Origin: JADGHX01 sp035760965
GTDB taxonomy: Bacteria > Pseudomonadota > Gammaproteobacteria > Steroidobacterales > Steroidobacteraceae
Reading direction: 5' to 3'
Assembly (NCBI GenBank): GCA_035760965.1
Contig: DASTRY010000100.1
Location: 1 to 64,000, forward strand
Length of the DNA: 64,000 nt
In this document: piece by piece, positions 25,301 through 34,086 of the stretch
Layout of the letters: every line of letters begins with the position of its first letter
Numbering within the stretch: position 1 is the first letter of the stretch
Translations under genes and position numbers: made by a program
Notes under the pieces: model-generated
The model's input: the letters and a program-made list of their open reading frames with translations, nothing else
The model's database searches: none
Told to the model about the DNA's origin: nothing

Positions 25301-25555
25301 GACCCGAACCTGAGCTACACCATCAACGATGCGACCGTGCCGAGCTACTTCGTCACGGACCTCACCGGGTCGTATGACTTCAAATGGTTCGGGCTGCAGA
25401 ACGTGAACATGTTCCTCAGCATCACCAACGTCATGGACCGCGATCCGCCGTTCTCGCAGCCGGGCACGCTCGGCAACGGCGTGGCCGGGGTCAATGCGAT
25501 CTTCTTCGATACGCTCGGCCGCACGTATCGGCTGGGGATGCGCATGACGTTCTGA
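22394..25555 (+). CDS. TonB-dependent outer-membrane receptor 1
   Basis: 1053 residues from the ATG at 22394, preceded by GGGAGGGGGG. Signal peptide (TVACAVALLLGTNSAFSA), TonB-box region LLEEVTVTGTRIKQ, then a plug with QVPSNVSYFTPQNMGG and IVTGGASAAYGSGAIAGVVN. The C-terminal barrel ends in LGRTYRLGMRMTF, with the terminal aromatic needed for Bam insertion. Such receptors with VTGTRI starts are usually carbohydrate importers in Xanthomonas/Caulobacter-like bacteria, in line with the LacI-type site upstream. It is flanked by a strong terminator and so is monocistronic. Confidence 0.95.
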   Translation: MRNKTTVACAVALLLGTNSAFSADETAEGSKSGDAKPAATLLEEVTVTGTRIKQRPDYVSPNPITSIDATELQRLGIVNISDAITQVPSNVSYFTPQNMGGSAFFVGSTLANLRGLNPFFGTRTLTLVDTHRFIPTTQGDSVDLNFIPSNLIERTQIVTGGASAAYGSGAIAGVVNIFLNHNLQGFKLDADYGASEHGDGDNYHVGFGAGSSLFGDRGHFIIGGEYQKYDVIQNCEAARDWCAKNIGTISNDTGFTFTAGVPYTPKVPGQPFNTITSNVRLNQLSRAGVIVNRHNGASIAQQINAAGTDVSNFAIGQEGWRVVGGNVVGGDGPGLNQDITLYPGLTRKTSYGRMSFNFTDNTTGFVEASYGVVTAANHQRQPSQNIANNCIRPDNAFLPDTSPAFQAAIAANVNNGVFSTFPNELCGDPTATPDAPGVLGFLFAPGTIVSKDWSLQDDQTVTTDTKVRRAIVGLDGTIGDSTWSYDAYYQWGKTTRDQIGAGYRTNWRYTFAVDSILDPRPGLPTSGKPVCRVTVFGLTPDQLSAGADPSLANGCVPLNIFGTGNASPEALAYAFGNLTEHDNITQNVVAASMSGQLWDGWGAGPLSSAIGVEYRVDKLENDAGDLPFAQRTDFALQYGDTFSGKTKITEGFLELEMPLLRDKPGAKAASINGAIRKASYKNHDELSGQEGTQNITSWKLAGVWDPLDWLRFRGSRSRDLRAASFRELYYSQSIPAGGIFGSVQNSNIVVGGAVQNQSDAAVLILHGNPLLSPEVGATTTFGFVLTPGGWARGMQFSLDYYRIKIIGGQALENTQTVVSTCLDGSAPEKCSQIVYGDPLLGQGPLSNITQVTAFYQNVNPYHVSGIDTAWDYSFPVSNLFSSAKGNLSFRLQGTYALKTIYGANQVDVAGQTGGDQGFFSDYAPSPNFSGTLTASYNNGPFTLTSFSRYISAGRLDKQNPKKDPRDPGYDPNLSYTINDATVPSYFVTDLTGSYDFKWFGLQNVNMFLSITNVMDRDPPFSQPGTLGNGVAGVNAIFFDTLGRTYRLGMRMTF

Positions 25556-25585
25556 CGGATCGATCGAAGTCCCGCCCCCTCACGA

Positions 25586-25617
25586 GGGCCGCACCTGCAC
25601 GGGTGCGGCCCTTTTTT
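25586..25617 (+). terminator. Rho-independent terminator after TonB receptor 1
   Basis: GGGCCGCACC pairs perfectly with GGTGCGGCCC (10 bp) across a 6-base loop and is followed directly by six T. It lies 30 bases after the receptor stop and separates it from the ThuA operon. Confidence 0.93.
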
Positions 25618-25644
25618 CTGTCCGCGACCGCGCCCTTGATGATG

Positions 25645-25662
25645 AATACTGTATACGGTTAT
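25645..25662. promoter_or_regulatory. Candidate GntR/FadR-type operator, ThuA operon
   Basis: AATACTGTATACGGTTAT centres on the palindrome GTATAC, 36 bases before the ThuA start. The 9-mer ACTGTATAC (25648-25656) recurs, reverse-complemented, in front of the MFS operon at 38217-38225. GntR-family FadR-subgroup proteins bind short sites of this type (NGTATACN-like). The neighbouring FadR-type regulator at 37363-38112 is the natural candidate. Confidence 0.5.
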
Positions 25663-25691
25663 GCTGATAGCAGAGGCCAAAGGGGAGGGCA

Positions 25692-26567
25692 ATGCGCGTT
25701 TCGAAGCGAAATTATCGTCTCTTCAGTGTATGCAGCCTGCTGCTCGCACTGATCGTTGCACCGTTTCGAAGCACGCTGGCAGCGCCCGAGGCGCCGGAGA
25801 ACGCCCCTCCCATCCCAGGTCAGAACCCGAACGGTATACAGATTTACCTCCGGGCCGGCCTGAAGACGCATGGGCCCGGGCAGCACGACTACCCGCAATT
25901 CCTCGCCGACTGGAGCAAGTTGCTGACCGAGCACGGCGCCGTCGTCAGCGGCTCGCTCCACGCCCCCCTGGCGCAAGAGCTCGAGGGCATCGACGTTCTC
26001 GTCATCTATAAGGGTGACGCCGGCTACATGACGGCGGCCGAGCGCGCGGCGCTCGAATCCTTCGTGGCGCGCGGCGGCGGCATCGTCAGTCTCCACGATG
26101 CGCTCTGCGGCCCCGACCCGGAGTACTTCGCGACGCTCGTCGGCGGCGCGAAGCGCCACGGCGAAATCAATTTCACCTTCGACGCCAACGTGCCCTACAC
26201 GGTGGTCGACGCAGCGAGCCCGCTCATGAAGGGGATCGCGGGGCTCACGTTGCGCGATGAAGCCTTCTTCAAGATGACGTGGGCCAAGGATCCGGGCATC
26301 CACGTGCTCGCCACGACCGTGATCGACGCGACGCCGAGCGCCGGCACGCACAAGGGCGAGGTGGTTCCGCAGATCTGGACGTACGAGCACACGCTGCCGG
26401 GCGGGCAGCCTGCGCGGGCATTCGTGTGGATGCAGGGACACAGCTACGCAAGTTTCGCGAAGCCCGAAATCCAGAACATGTTGTTGCGCGCTATCGCATG
26501 GGCCGGCCGGCATCCGGTGGACGAGCTGGTGGACTACAAGCCGCCTCCCACTTCCCGCCGACGCTGA
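25692..26567 (+). CDS. Exported ThuA-like protein
   Basis: 291 residues, ATG preceded by AGGGGAGGGCA. Signal peptide (YRLFSVCSLLLALIVAPF, cleavage near residue 31). ThuA (trehalose-utilisation, class-I glutaminase-amidotransferase-like fold) features: DVLVIYKGDAGYMTAAERAA, LESFVARGGGIVSLHDALCG, and FVWMQGHSYASFAKPEIQNM near the end. The family is common in carbohydrate loci and of uncertain chemistry. First gene of an operon with TonB receptor 2, the giant lyase-like protein and GntP. Confidence 0.87.
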   Translation: MRVSKRNYRLFSVCSLLLALIVAPFRSTLAAPEAPENAPPIPGQNPNGIQIYLRAGLKTHGPGQHDYPQFLADWSKLLTEHGAVVSGSLHAPLAQELEGIDVLVIYKGDAGYMTAAERAALESFVARGGGIVSLHDALCGPDPEYFATLVGGAKRHGEINFTFDANVPYTVVDAASPLMKGIAGLTLRDEAFFKMTWAKDPGIHVLATTVIDATPSAGTHKGEVVPQIWTYEHTLPGGQPARAFVWMQGHSYASFAKPEIQNMLLRAIAWAGRHPVDELVDYKPPPTSRRR

Positions 26568-26640
26568 GGAACGCGCCGCGCGAGCGCGACGAATCGATCG
26601 CCGAAAAATCAACCAAAGAACTTAAAGAGGGGTTCACTCG

Positions 26641-29598
26641 ATGTCATGTGCCAAGCCTGTTGTGCGGCTGCTCGGTGGTGTTGCTCTGTCCGTGGCCTTG
26701 TCACTCCACCAGCGGCCGGTATATGGCCAAGACGCTGCTGGCACCGGTGAGGCGCCATCCCCCGGTAGCCAACCGGCTGCCAGCAGCGACGCGGAGGCGA
26801 CGACCATCGTCGTCACCGGTACGCGCATCACGTCGAGCGGCTTCACGGCGCCCACGCCGACGACGATGGTGACGGCGGAGGATCTGCAGAAGAGCGCGCA
26901 ACCCAACATTTTTGCCGCCGTCACGAAACTGCCCTCGCTGCTGGGCTCCACCGGCGTGACGACGGGCACGAACAGCACGTCGAGCGGTACGCAGGGATTG
27001 AGCTCGTTTGCGTTGCGCGGACTCGGCACGATCCGCACGCTGACGCTGCTCGATGGTCAGCGCGTCGTGGGCGCCAATGTGACCGGCGTTCCGGACATCA
27101 GCCAGTTCCCGCAGCTGCTCATCAAGCGCGTGGACGTCGTGACCGGCGGTGCGTCGGCGTCGTACGGGTCGGATGCCGTGGGCGGTGTCGTCAACTTCAT
27201 CACCGACAAGCGCTTCGAGGGCTTCAAGGCTCAGGCCCAGGGCGGTATCACCACTTACGGCGACAACGGGCAGTACCTGCTCGGGCTCGCTGCCGGGCGC
27301 GCGTTCGTCGACAACCGCCTGCACCTCGAGGGGTCGGTCGAGTACGACCACGAGAACGGCGTGCCGCCGGGCGGTCTCGGCGAGGATGCGCCGGGCGATC
27401 GCGACTGGTTCCACGCCGACACGCTCGCCAACACGGGCTTCACGAACAACGGCTTTCCCCAATACAACTACATCAGCCACGCGCAGTCGTACCAGTACGC
27501 GAAGTACGGTCTGATCACCAACGGACCGCTGCAGGGAACGGCGTTCGATGCCGCGGGCAATCCGTTTCCCTTCGTCTATGGATCGAACGGCGTACCCGCG
27601 AAGAATGCCGCCGGAACGGTGAACGGTTGCTACGTCGGGTTCTGCGTCGGCGGCGACAACTCGGGCGCCGTCGGCATCGGCACGACGCTGCAATCATCGG
27701 TCGAGCGCACGGTGGGATTCGGCAGAGTCGGCTTCGAGCTGAACGAGACCAACGAGGTGTATGCCACGGTCACCTGGGCGAACGTCGAGACTGCCAATCA
27801 GCCGAATCCGGGCTCCGCGAAACAAGGCCTCACGATCCAGTGCTCGAACCCGTTCGTGCCTGCGGCGACCCAGCAGGCCTGCGCGGATGCGGGTATCACG
27901 AGCTTCCAGTACGGCGTGGTCAATGCGTTCCTGCCGAACATCCTCGTCGAGCCCGAGCGCGAGCAGCATCGCTTCGTCCTCGGCGCGGAAGGGCAGTTCA
28001 ATGCCTTCGGCACCGATTGGCACTACGATTCCTACTACGAGCGCGGCGAGAACACGACGGACATTCACGTCAGCAACATGCCGCTGAACCCGCGCTACAA
28101 CCAGGCCATCCAGGCGATCTCGCTCAACGGGCAGACGGTCTGCGCCAACGACGTTGCGCGCGCGAACGGCTGCGTTCCGCTCAACATCTTCGGCAACGTC
28201 ACGCCGAGCCCGGAAGCGCTCGCGTACACCGTGCCGGTGAACGGTCCGTTCCAGCACACGCGCCAGACGCAGGATGCGGCGAGCTTCGCGATCAACGGCG
28301 ATCCCTTCTCCCTGTGGGCCGGTCCCGTGTCGGTCGCGTTCGGCGGTGAGTGGCGGCGCGAGGCCTATCGGGTGAACGCCGATCCGTACGGCAATGGCGT
28401 CACCGCGGAGAGCCCGAATTCCAGCGCGTACCCAGCCGATCCGATCCTCAATGCGGCGGGAAACAACTGGTACGCGGGCAACTACCACAACGGGAGCGGC
28501 GCGTATCACGTGACCGAAGCCTTCCTCGAGACGAACCTGCCGTTCCTCGACTCGGATTCGTTCGGCAAGGCCAACCTCAACCTGGCGGGCCGCTGGACGG
28601 ACTACTCCACCTCCGGCACGGTTTACACCTGGAAGATCGGTGGTACGTGGCGCACGCCGTATCAGCCGTTGCGGCTGCGCGCGGTGTTCTCGCGCGACGT
28701 TCGTGCGCCGAACCTGTCGGAGCTGTTCGCCGCGCCGGTGTCGATCAACGTTCCCGGGTTCTTCGATCCGTTCCACAACACCACGGTCACGATCAGCCAG
28801 AACACGATCGGCAACACCAACCTGAAGCCTGAAAGCGCGCGCAATCTCGAGGTGGGGCTCGTGCTGACACAGCCCGACTTCCTCCCGGGCTTCAGCGCCT
28901 CGGTAGATTTCTACCGCATCCGCATCCGCGACGGCATCTCGAGCCTCACGGCGCGCCAGCAGGTCGATCTGTGCTTCCAGGGTGTGCAGCAGTACTGCAG
29001 CACCTTCTTCCTGGCGCCGGCGCCCGCGCAGTCCTTCGTGAACGTGCAGGTCTTCAATCTCGCGTCCATCTACACCAAGGGCATCGACATCGAGGCCAGC
29101 TATCAGATGGACCTCGCGAATGCCGGTGCGCTGACGTTCCGGGCGCTGGCGACTCACGTCATCGACAACACGAGCAATTCGGGCGCGCCCGGTACCATTC
29201 CGGTGCAGAACGCCGGCGTGAACACCGGTACCACCCCGGACTGGAAGCTCTACGCCACCCAGAGCTGGGACTATCGCAGTCTCGGTGTCGATCTCACGGA
29301 GCGCTGGATCAGCGATGGCGTGTTCGGCCACCAGTACATCGTGTGCCAGAGCAACTGTCCGCCTTCGACTGCTGCGCATCCGACGATCGACCGCAACCAC
29401 ATGGCGGGGGCGTTCTATGTCGATCTCGGAGCGCGCTACACCGTGAACGATAAGCTGAAGGCGTTCATCAAGGTGGACAATGTGTTCGATCGCGACCCGG
29501 TGCCGGCGCCGCAGACGAACACGGGCATCGACATCAACCCGCTGCTTTACGATACGCTCGGGCGTACGTATCGCGCCGGTCTCCGGTACAACTTCTGA
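26641..29598 (+). CDS. TonB-dependent outer-membrane receptor 2
   Basis: 985 residues, preceded by AGAGGGG. Signal peptide (GGVALSVALSLHQRPVYGQ), TonB box region TIVVTGTRITSSG (about residues 55-67), plug with LRGLGTIRTLTLLDGQRVVG and VVTGGASASYGSDAVGGVVN, and a barrel ending in TYRAGLRYNF. It belongs to the same broad receptor class as receptor 1 but is clearly distinct in the barrel. It sits between ThuA and a secreted polysaccharide-active protein, so it probably imports the oligosaccharide released by that protein. Confidence 0.95.
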   Translation: MSCAKPVVRLLGGVALSVALSLHQRPVYGQDAAGTGEAPSPGSQPAASSDAEATTIVVTGTRITSSGFTAPTPTTMVTAEDLQKSAQPNIFAAVTKLPSLLGSTGVTTGTNSTSSGTQGLSSFALRGLGTIRTLTLLDGQRVVGANVTGVPDISQFPQLLIKRVDVVTGGASASYGSDAVGGVVNFITDKRFEGFKAQAQGGITTYGDNGQYLLGLAAGRAFVDNRLHLEGSVEYDHENGVPPGGLGEDAPGDRDWFHADTLANTGFTNNGFPQYNYISHAQSYQYAKYGLITNGPLQGTAFDAAGNPFPFVYGSNGVPAKNAAGTVNGCYVGFCVGGDNSGAVGIGTTLQSSVERTVGFGRVGFELNETNEVYATVTWANVETANQPNPGSAKQGLTIQCSNPFVPAATQQACADAGITSFQYGVVNAFLPNILVEPEREQHRFVLGAEGQFNAFGTDWHYDSYYERGENTTDIHVSNMPLNPRYNQAIQAISLNGQTVCANDVARANGCVPLNIFGNVTPSPEALAYTVPVNGPFQHTRQTQDAASFAINGDPFSLWAGPVSVAFGGEWRREAYRVNADPYGNGVTAESPNSSAYPADPILNAAGNNWYAGNYHNGSGAYHVTEAFLETNLPFLDSDSFGKANLNLAGRWTDYSTSGTVYTWKIGGTWRTPYQPLRLRAVFSRDVRAPNLSELFAAPVSINVPGFFDPFHNTTVTISQNTIGNTNLKPESARNLEVGLVLTQPDFLPGFSASVDFYRIRIRDGISSLTARQQVDLCFQGVQQYCSTFFLAPAPAQSFVNVQVFNLASIYTKGIDIEASYQMDLANAGALTFRALATHVIDNTSNSGAPGTIPVQNAGVNTGTTPDWKLYATQSWDYRSLGVDLTERWISDGVFGHQYIVCQSNCPPSTAAHPTIDRNHMAGAFYVDLGARYTVNDKLKAFIKVDNVFDRDPVPAPQTNTGIDINPLLYDTLGRTYRAGLRYNF

Positions 29599-29606
29599 GG
29601 ATGCAC

Positions 29607-32600
29607 ATGGAAAGACGAGGACGCGCCGTGCAGCGGCTTTTCCGCCTTGGAACTGCGCTGGGAGCCCTGCTCGCGCTGCTGGCGCCGGCGCTCCCGGCGC
29701 TCGGCGGGACGTCGGCATTCGAGTCGGCACCCGCCGACCCGCGCGCCGTCACGGTCGCGGGGAAGGGGGATGGCCGCGCGGACGATACCGATGCGATCCA
29801 GCGCGCGCTCGATGAGGCGGCGGAGAAGCCGGGCGGTGGCGTCGTGTTCCTTCCCGCCGGACGCTACCGCATCACTCGCTCGATTCTGATCTGGCCGAGC
29901 GTGCGTCTCTTCGGGACCGGGCGGACGCGTCCGGTTCTGGTCCTCGGTGACAACACGCCGGGGTTCCAGCAGGGCATCGGCAGCATGGTGGTCTTCACCG
30001 GCGCGCGACGCGGAGACAATGCGCGCGGCGACCTCGGACGCATCGAGCTGCCCCGCGTGCCCTTCCCGCCGCCGACCGTCGTCCCGTTCGATCCCAAGGT
30101 GTGGGATGCCAACCCGAGCACGTTCTATTCGGCGATGAGCAACGTCGATGTGGAGATCGGGGCCGGCAATCCCGCGGCGACGGGCGTGCGCTTCCGCGCG
30201 GCCCAGCACGCGTTCCTCAGCAACATGGATTTCCATTTGGGCTCGGGTTTCGCCGGCATCTATCAGGCCGGCAACGTGGTCCACAATCTCCGCTTCTATG
30301 GCGGGCGTTACGGCATCGTGACCGAGAAGCCTTCGCCGGCGTGGCAGTTCACGGTGGTCGATGCGACGTTCGAAGGCCAGAGGAGCGCGGCCATCCGCGA
30401 GCACGAGGCGGGACTCACGCTCGTGAACGTCGTGATGCGCAACGTCCCGGTCGGCATCGAAGTGGATCGGGGTTACGGCGATTGGCTCTGGGGCAAGGAC
30501 GTTCGGTTCGAGCGCGTGCGGCAGGCGGCCGTCATCATCTCCAACGAGAACAACGTCTACACCCAGATCGGATTCGATAACGCGCTCGCGACCGAGACGC
30601 CGGTGTTCGCGCGCTTTCGCGACAGCGGGCGCACGATCGAGGGCAAGGGTCGCAGCTATCGGGTCAAGGCTTTCAGTCACGGCTTGACCGTGCCGGCCGT
30701 CGGGCAAATGGGACACATCGATACCGAAGCGGACATGGTAGCCATCAACCGGCTGCCTGCGCGGCGCGCGCCGGCGATTCGGCCGTTGCCTCGCGTGTCG
30801 GAGTGGGCCAACGCACGCGACCTCGGCGTCGTCGGCGATGGGCAAGCCGACGACACCGCGGCGCTTCAGCGCGCGATCGACACGCATCGCACGGTGTATC
30901 TGCCGCTCGGCGTCTACAAGGTCACGGACACGATTCGCCTGCGGCCGGATTCGCGGCTCATCGCCTTGCATCCGAGCCTCACGCAGATTGCGCTCGCGGA
31001 TAACACGCCGGCTTACCAAGGCGTCGGCGGTCCGAAGGCGCTCGTGCAATCGGCGGAAGGCGGCGATGCGATCGTCTCGGGTGTCGGCCTGTTCACGGGC
31101 GGGATCAATCCTCGCGCAACGGCGCTGCTGTGGAGCGCCGGCGAGAGCTCGCTCGTCGACGACGTGAGATTCGAGGGTGGGCATGGAGGTCCGGCCACTG
31201 CGAGCGGGATGCGAGTGAGCCCGTACAACGCAAACCACAGTGCCGACGCGGATCCCGCGCGGCGGTGGGATGGCCAGTATCCGAGCCTGTGGGTGCGCGG
31301 CGGCGGGGGTACGTTCAACGGCATCTGGAGCCCCAACACGTACGCGAGTGCCGGACTCTACGTGTCCGACACCACGGTGCCGGGCCACGTGTACGAGATG
31401 TCCGTCGAGCATCACGTGCGCAACGAGTTCGTCCTCAATCGGGTCGCCAACTGGGAGCTGCTCGCGCCGCAGACCGAGGAGGAATACGGCGAGGGATTGC
31501 ATGCCGTGTCTCTCGAAATCCGCGATTCGCATGACATCCTGGTGGCGAACTATCACGGGTATCGCGTGACGCGCACGCTCGGACCGGCGCCCGCGGCGGT
31601 GCGGCTCTTCAACGTACGCAACGTGCGCTTCCGCAACGTTCACGTGAACGCGGAGAGCGGGTTCGCGACCTGCGACGGTGACGACTGCGCGACCTTTCTG
31701 CGCTTGAGCAAATATCCGTTCGAGAATGCAATCGAGGACGTGACGCACGGGCTCACCGTGCGCGAGCGCGAGTTCGCGCGCCTCGACATCTCCGGTGATC
31801 CGCCGCCGCCCGTGACTGCGGCGACCTTCCCGCAGGGTACGCCGGTGAAGAAGCTCGCCGGCGGCTTCGCAGCGCTCGGCGGCGGAGGTGTCGATTCCCA
31901 CGGCACGCTCTATTTCATCGATCGCATCTTTCAGCACATTCACAGCTGGAGTGCCGAGCGCGGCCTCGGCATCGTGAGCAGCCATCCGCTCGACGCCGTC
32001 AATCTGGCGGTGGATCGCTCGGACAATCTGCTCGTGCTCTCGTCGCGGGGCTACGAGGCCAGCGTGTACAGCCTGAATCCGAACGGTCAGGACGGCGCGA
32101 TCACCCGCATCGAGGCAGAGCCCGCGGGCTCGCATCCGGATGCCGCGCTTGCGATGCCGGTCAATTGGTGGGTGAACGGCGAGTTCCGCGATCAGTACAA
32201 CCCTGCAACCGATCAGTTCAATACGCTCGCCGAGCTGTTCGCACGTGAGGTCGGCGCCGCACCCGCGCGCGAATATGCGTCACCCGACGGAAGTCTCGTG
32301 CTGCCGGCGTTCCGCGTGTTCCATCAGGGCCCGCCGGATCATCGCGGCTGGCGCTTCTCGCATTCGCTGGACACGTACGGATTCACCGTTGCGAAGCCGG
32401 GGACGCGTCTCTATATCAGTGCACCCTCAGAGGCGCGAACCTACACCGCTACGCTGGGCGCGAAGGGTTCGCTCGAGGACCTGAAGGTATTCGTCGAGCG
32501 CGGTGGCGAAAGTGTCGTGAGCGATGCCGCCGGCCGCGTGTACCTCGCGAATGGCCAGATCTTCGTGTATGACGCCAACGGAAAAGAGGTGGGACGCATC

Positions 32601-32726
32601 GACGTGCCGGAGCGACCGCTGCAGCTGGTGATCGGTGGTGCCGATCGCCGGACGCTCTTCATCCTCACGCATCACTCGCTGTATTCGGTGGACCTCGCGG
32701 CCGCAGACGCGTCGCGGCGGTCGTGA
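29607..32726 (+). CDS. Exported double pectate-lyase-3 domain protein with C-terminal beta-propeller-like region
   Basis: 1039 residues from the ATG at 29607, which has GAGGA at proper spacing; an ATG 6 bases earlier is too close to it. After a signal peptide (RLGTALGALLALLAPALPAL) come two right-handed beta-helix (pectate_lyase_3/GH55-like) domains, each opening with the same motif: GDGRADDTDAIQRALDE (about residue 50) and GDGQADDTAALQRAIDT (about 410). From about residue 750 the sequence (LAGGFAALGGGGVDSHGTLY, RSDNLLVLSSRGYEASVYSL) looks like SMP-30/gluconolactonase-type propeller repeats. Tandem beta-helices suggest an exo-acting glucanase or lyase; actual substrate is unknown. Confidence 0.82.
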   Translation: MERRGRAVQRLFRLGTALGALLALLAPALPALGGTSAFESAPADPRAVTVAGKGDGRADDTDAIQRALDEAAEKPGGGVVFLPAGRYRITRSILIWPSVRLFGTGRTRPVLVLGDNTPGFQQGIGSMVVFTGARRGDNARGDLGRIELPRVPFPPPTVVPFDPKVWDANPSTFYSAMSNVDVEIGAGNPAATGVRFRAAQHAFLSNMDFHLGSGFAGIYQAGNVVHNLRFYGGRYGIVTEKPSPAWQFTVVDATFEGQRSAAIREHEAGLTLVNVVMRNVPVGIEVDRGYGDWLWGKDVRFERVRQAAVIISNENNVYTQIGFDNALATETPVFARFRDSGRTIEGKGRSYRVKAFSHGLTVPAVGQMGHIDTEADMVAINRLPARRAPAIRPLPRVSEWANARDLGVVGDGQADDTAALQRAIDTHRTVYLPLGVYKVTDTIRLRPDSRLIALHPSLTQIALADNTPAYQGVGGPKALVQSAEGGDAIVSGVGLFTGGINPRATALLWSAGESSLVDDVRFEGGHGGPATASGMRVSPYNANHSADADPARRWDGQYPSLWVRGGGGTFNGIWSPNTYASAGLYVSDTTVPGHVYEMSVEHHVRNEFVLNRVANWELLAPQTEEEYGEGLHAVSLEIRDSHDILVANYHGYRVTRTLGPAPAAVRLFNVRNVRFRNVHVNAESGFATCDGDDCATFLRLSKYPFENAIEDVTHGLTVREREFARLDISGDPPPPVTAATFPQGTPVKKLAGGFAALGGGGVDSHGTLYFIDRIFQHIHSWSAERGLGIVSSHPLDAVNLAVDRSDNLLVLSSRGYEASVYSLNPNGQDGAITRIEAEPAGSHPDAALAMPVNWWVNGEFRDQYNPATDQFNTLAELFAREVGAAPAREYASPDGSLVLPAFRVFHQGPPDHRGWRFSHSLDTYGFTVAKPGTRLYISAPSEARTYTATLGAKGSLEDLKVFVERGGESVVSDAAGRVYLANGQIFVYDANGKEVGRIDVPERPLQLVIGGADRRTLFILTHHSLYSVDLAAADASRRS

Positions 32727-32731
32727 GCTGA

Positions 32732-34078
32732 ATGGCGGGGGGCGATCTTCGGCTGGTGCTCGCCGCGGTCGCGGGCATCGCGCTCGCGATCGTGCTCATC
32801 GTACGAGGGCGGCTGCATCCCTTCGTCGCGCTTCTGTGCGGTGCGTTCGCGATCGGTCCGCTCGGCGGCCTTTCGATGATGGACACCGCGAAGGCCGTGC
32901 AGAAGGGCGCCGGCGACATCCTGGGCGGCACCGGCCTCATCGTCGCGCTCGGTCTGGCGCTCGCCTCGATGCTGCAGTTGTCGGACGGCGCTGCGGGCCT
33001 TGCGCGTCTCATGATCGGCGACGCAGAGCTGCGGCGCGCGCCGTGGATGAGCCTGCTGGTGGCGCTCGTGATCGGGTTGCCGCTGTTCTTCGAAACGGGG
33101 CTCGTGCTCCTCTTACCGATCATCGCGAGCGCGGTAGCCGCGGTGCCCGACACGCAGCGGCGCGACGCGAGAAAGCTCGAGCTCATGCTCGCTGCGCTGG
33201 CCGGCTTGTCCGTCGTGCATGCGTTGGTGCCGCCACACCCCGGTCCGCTCATCGCCATCGGTGCGCTCGGAGCGAATCTCGGGCTGACCATCGCGTACGG
33301 TCTGATCGTCGCGGTGCCGACCGCGATCCTCGCGGGGCCGGTGTTTGCGAGATTCGCTGCGCGCCGTGCGTCGCTGGCGGCGGTCGTTCCCGTTGCACCT
33401 GTTTTCGAGGGCAAAGCGGTGCCGGTGTGGCGCGCGCTGCTCGTCGTTCTGTTGCCGGTAGGCTTGATCGTCGCCGGCCAGATCGAAGCGCTGCTGCCGC
33501 CGGACCTCGCTCCGCGCGTGGCGTGGTTATCCGTTGCGAGCAATCCCGTGCTCGCGCTGCTGCTCGCGTGCCTGCTGGCACTGCCGCTGCTGTTTGGCCG
33601 GCGCATGGGAAAGCGAGAGGTGCAGCAGGCGATCTGGCTGGAAACGATGCAGCCGGCGGGCGCCATCCTGCTGGCCATCGGCGCCGGCGGCGCGCTGAAG
33701 CAAGTGCTGGTCAGCACGGGATTTGCGGAGCTGCTGGCGCGCTTGGCGAAGTCGGGCTCCTGGTCGCCCATTCTGCTCGGCTGGTCCATCGCCGTCGCCG
33801 TGCGGCTCGCCACCGGCTCCGCCACGGTCGCGACGATCACGGCCGCCGGCATCATGCCGGGCGCCATCGCCGCCTCGGGCGCTTCACCCGAGTGGACGGT
33901 GCTCGCAATCGGTGCCGGCTCGGTGTTCTTCTCGCACGTGAACGATCCCGGTTTCTGGCTCGTGAAGAGCTATGTCGGCACCGACACGCCCGCGACGTTC
34001 CGCACCTGGTCGGTGCTCGAGACGATCATCTCCGTCGTCGGTCTCGCGCTCGTCTTTCTATTGAGGCAGGTGCTGTAG
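32732..34078 (+). CDS. GntP-family gluconate:H+ symporter
   Basis: 448 residues, multiple membrane helices. The GntP signature is seen in GGTGLIVALGLALASMLQLS, FFETGLVLLLPIIASAV, HALVPPHPGPLIAIGALGAN and the C-terminal VLAIGAGSVFFSHVNDPGFW. The family takes up gluconate and related aldonates across the inner membrane. It starts 5 bases after the giant lyase-like gene and converges with gluconokinase, together a compact gluconate uptake and phosphorylation unit. Confidence 0.93.
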   Translation: MAGGDLRLVLAAVAGIALAIVLIVRGRLHPFVALLCGAFAIGPLGGLSMMDTAKAVQKGAGDILGGTGLIVALGLALASMLQLSDGAAGLARLMIGDAELRRAPWMSLLVALVIGLPLFFETGLVLLLPIIASAVAAVPDTQRRDARKLELMLAALAGLSVVHALVPPHPGPLIAIGALGANLGLTIAYGLIVAVPTAILAGPVFARFAARRASLAAVVPVAPVFEGKAVPVWRALLVVLLPVGLIVAGQIEALLPPDLAPRVAWLSVASNPVLALLLACLLALPLLFGRRMGKREVQQAIWLETMQPAGAILLAIGAGGALKQVLVSTGFAELLARLAKSGSWSPILLGWSIAVAVRLATGSATVATITAAGIMPGAIAASGASPEWTVLAIGAGSVFFSHVNDPGFWLVKSYVGTDTPATFRTWSVLETIISVVGLALVFLLRQVL

Positions 34079-34086
34079 GGCCGACA

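Noticed and set aside
25831..25842. A third GTATAC-containing site inside the ThuA gene
   Set aside because: It lies within codons for NPNGIQIYL and is likely coincidental; it lacks the ACTGTATAC 9-mer.
29547..32135. An 862-residue antisense frame under the giant lyase-like gene
   Set aside because: Arg/His/Val-rich without motifs, and the sense frame has a signal peptide, repeated domain starts and a ribosome site.
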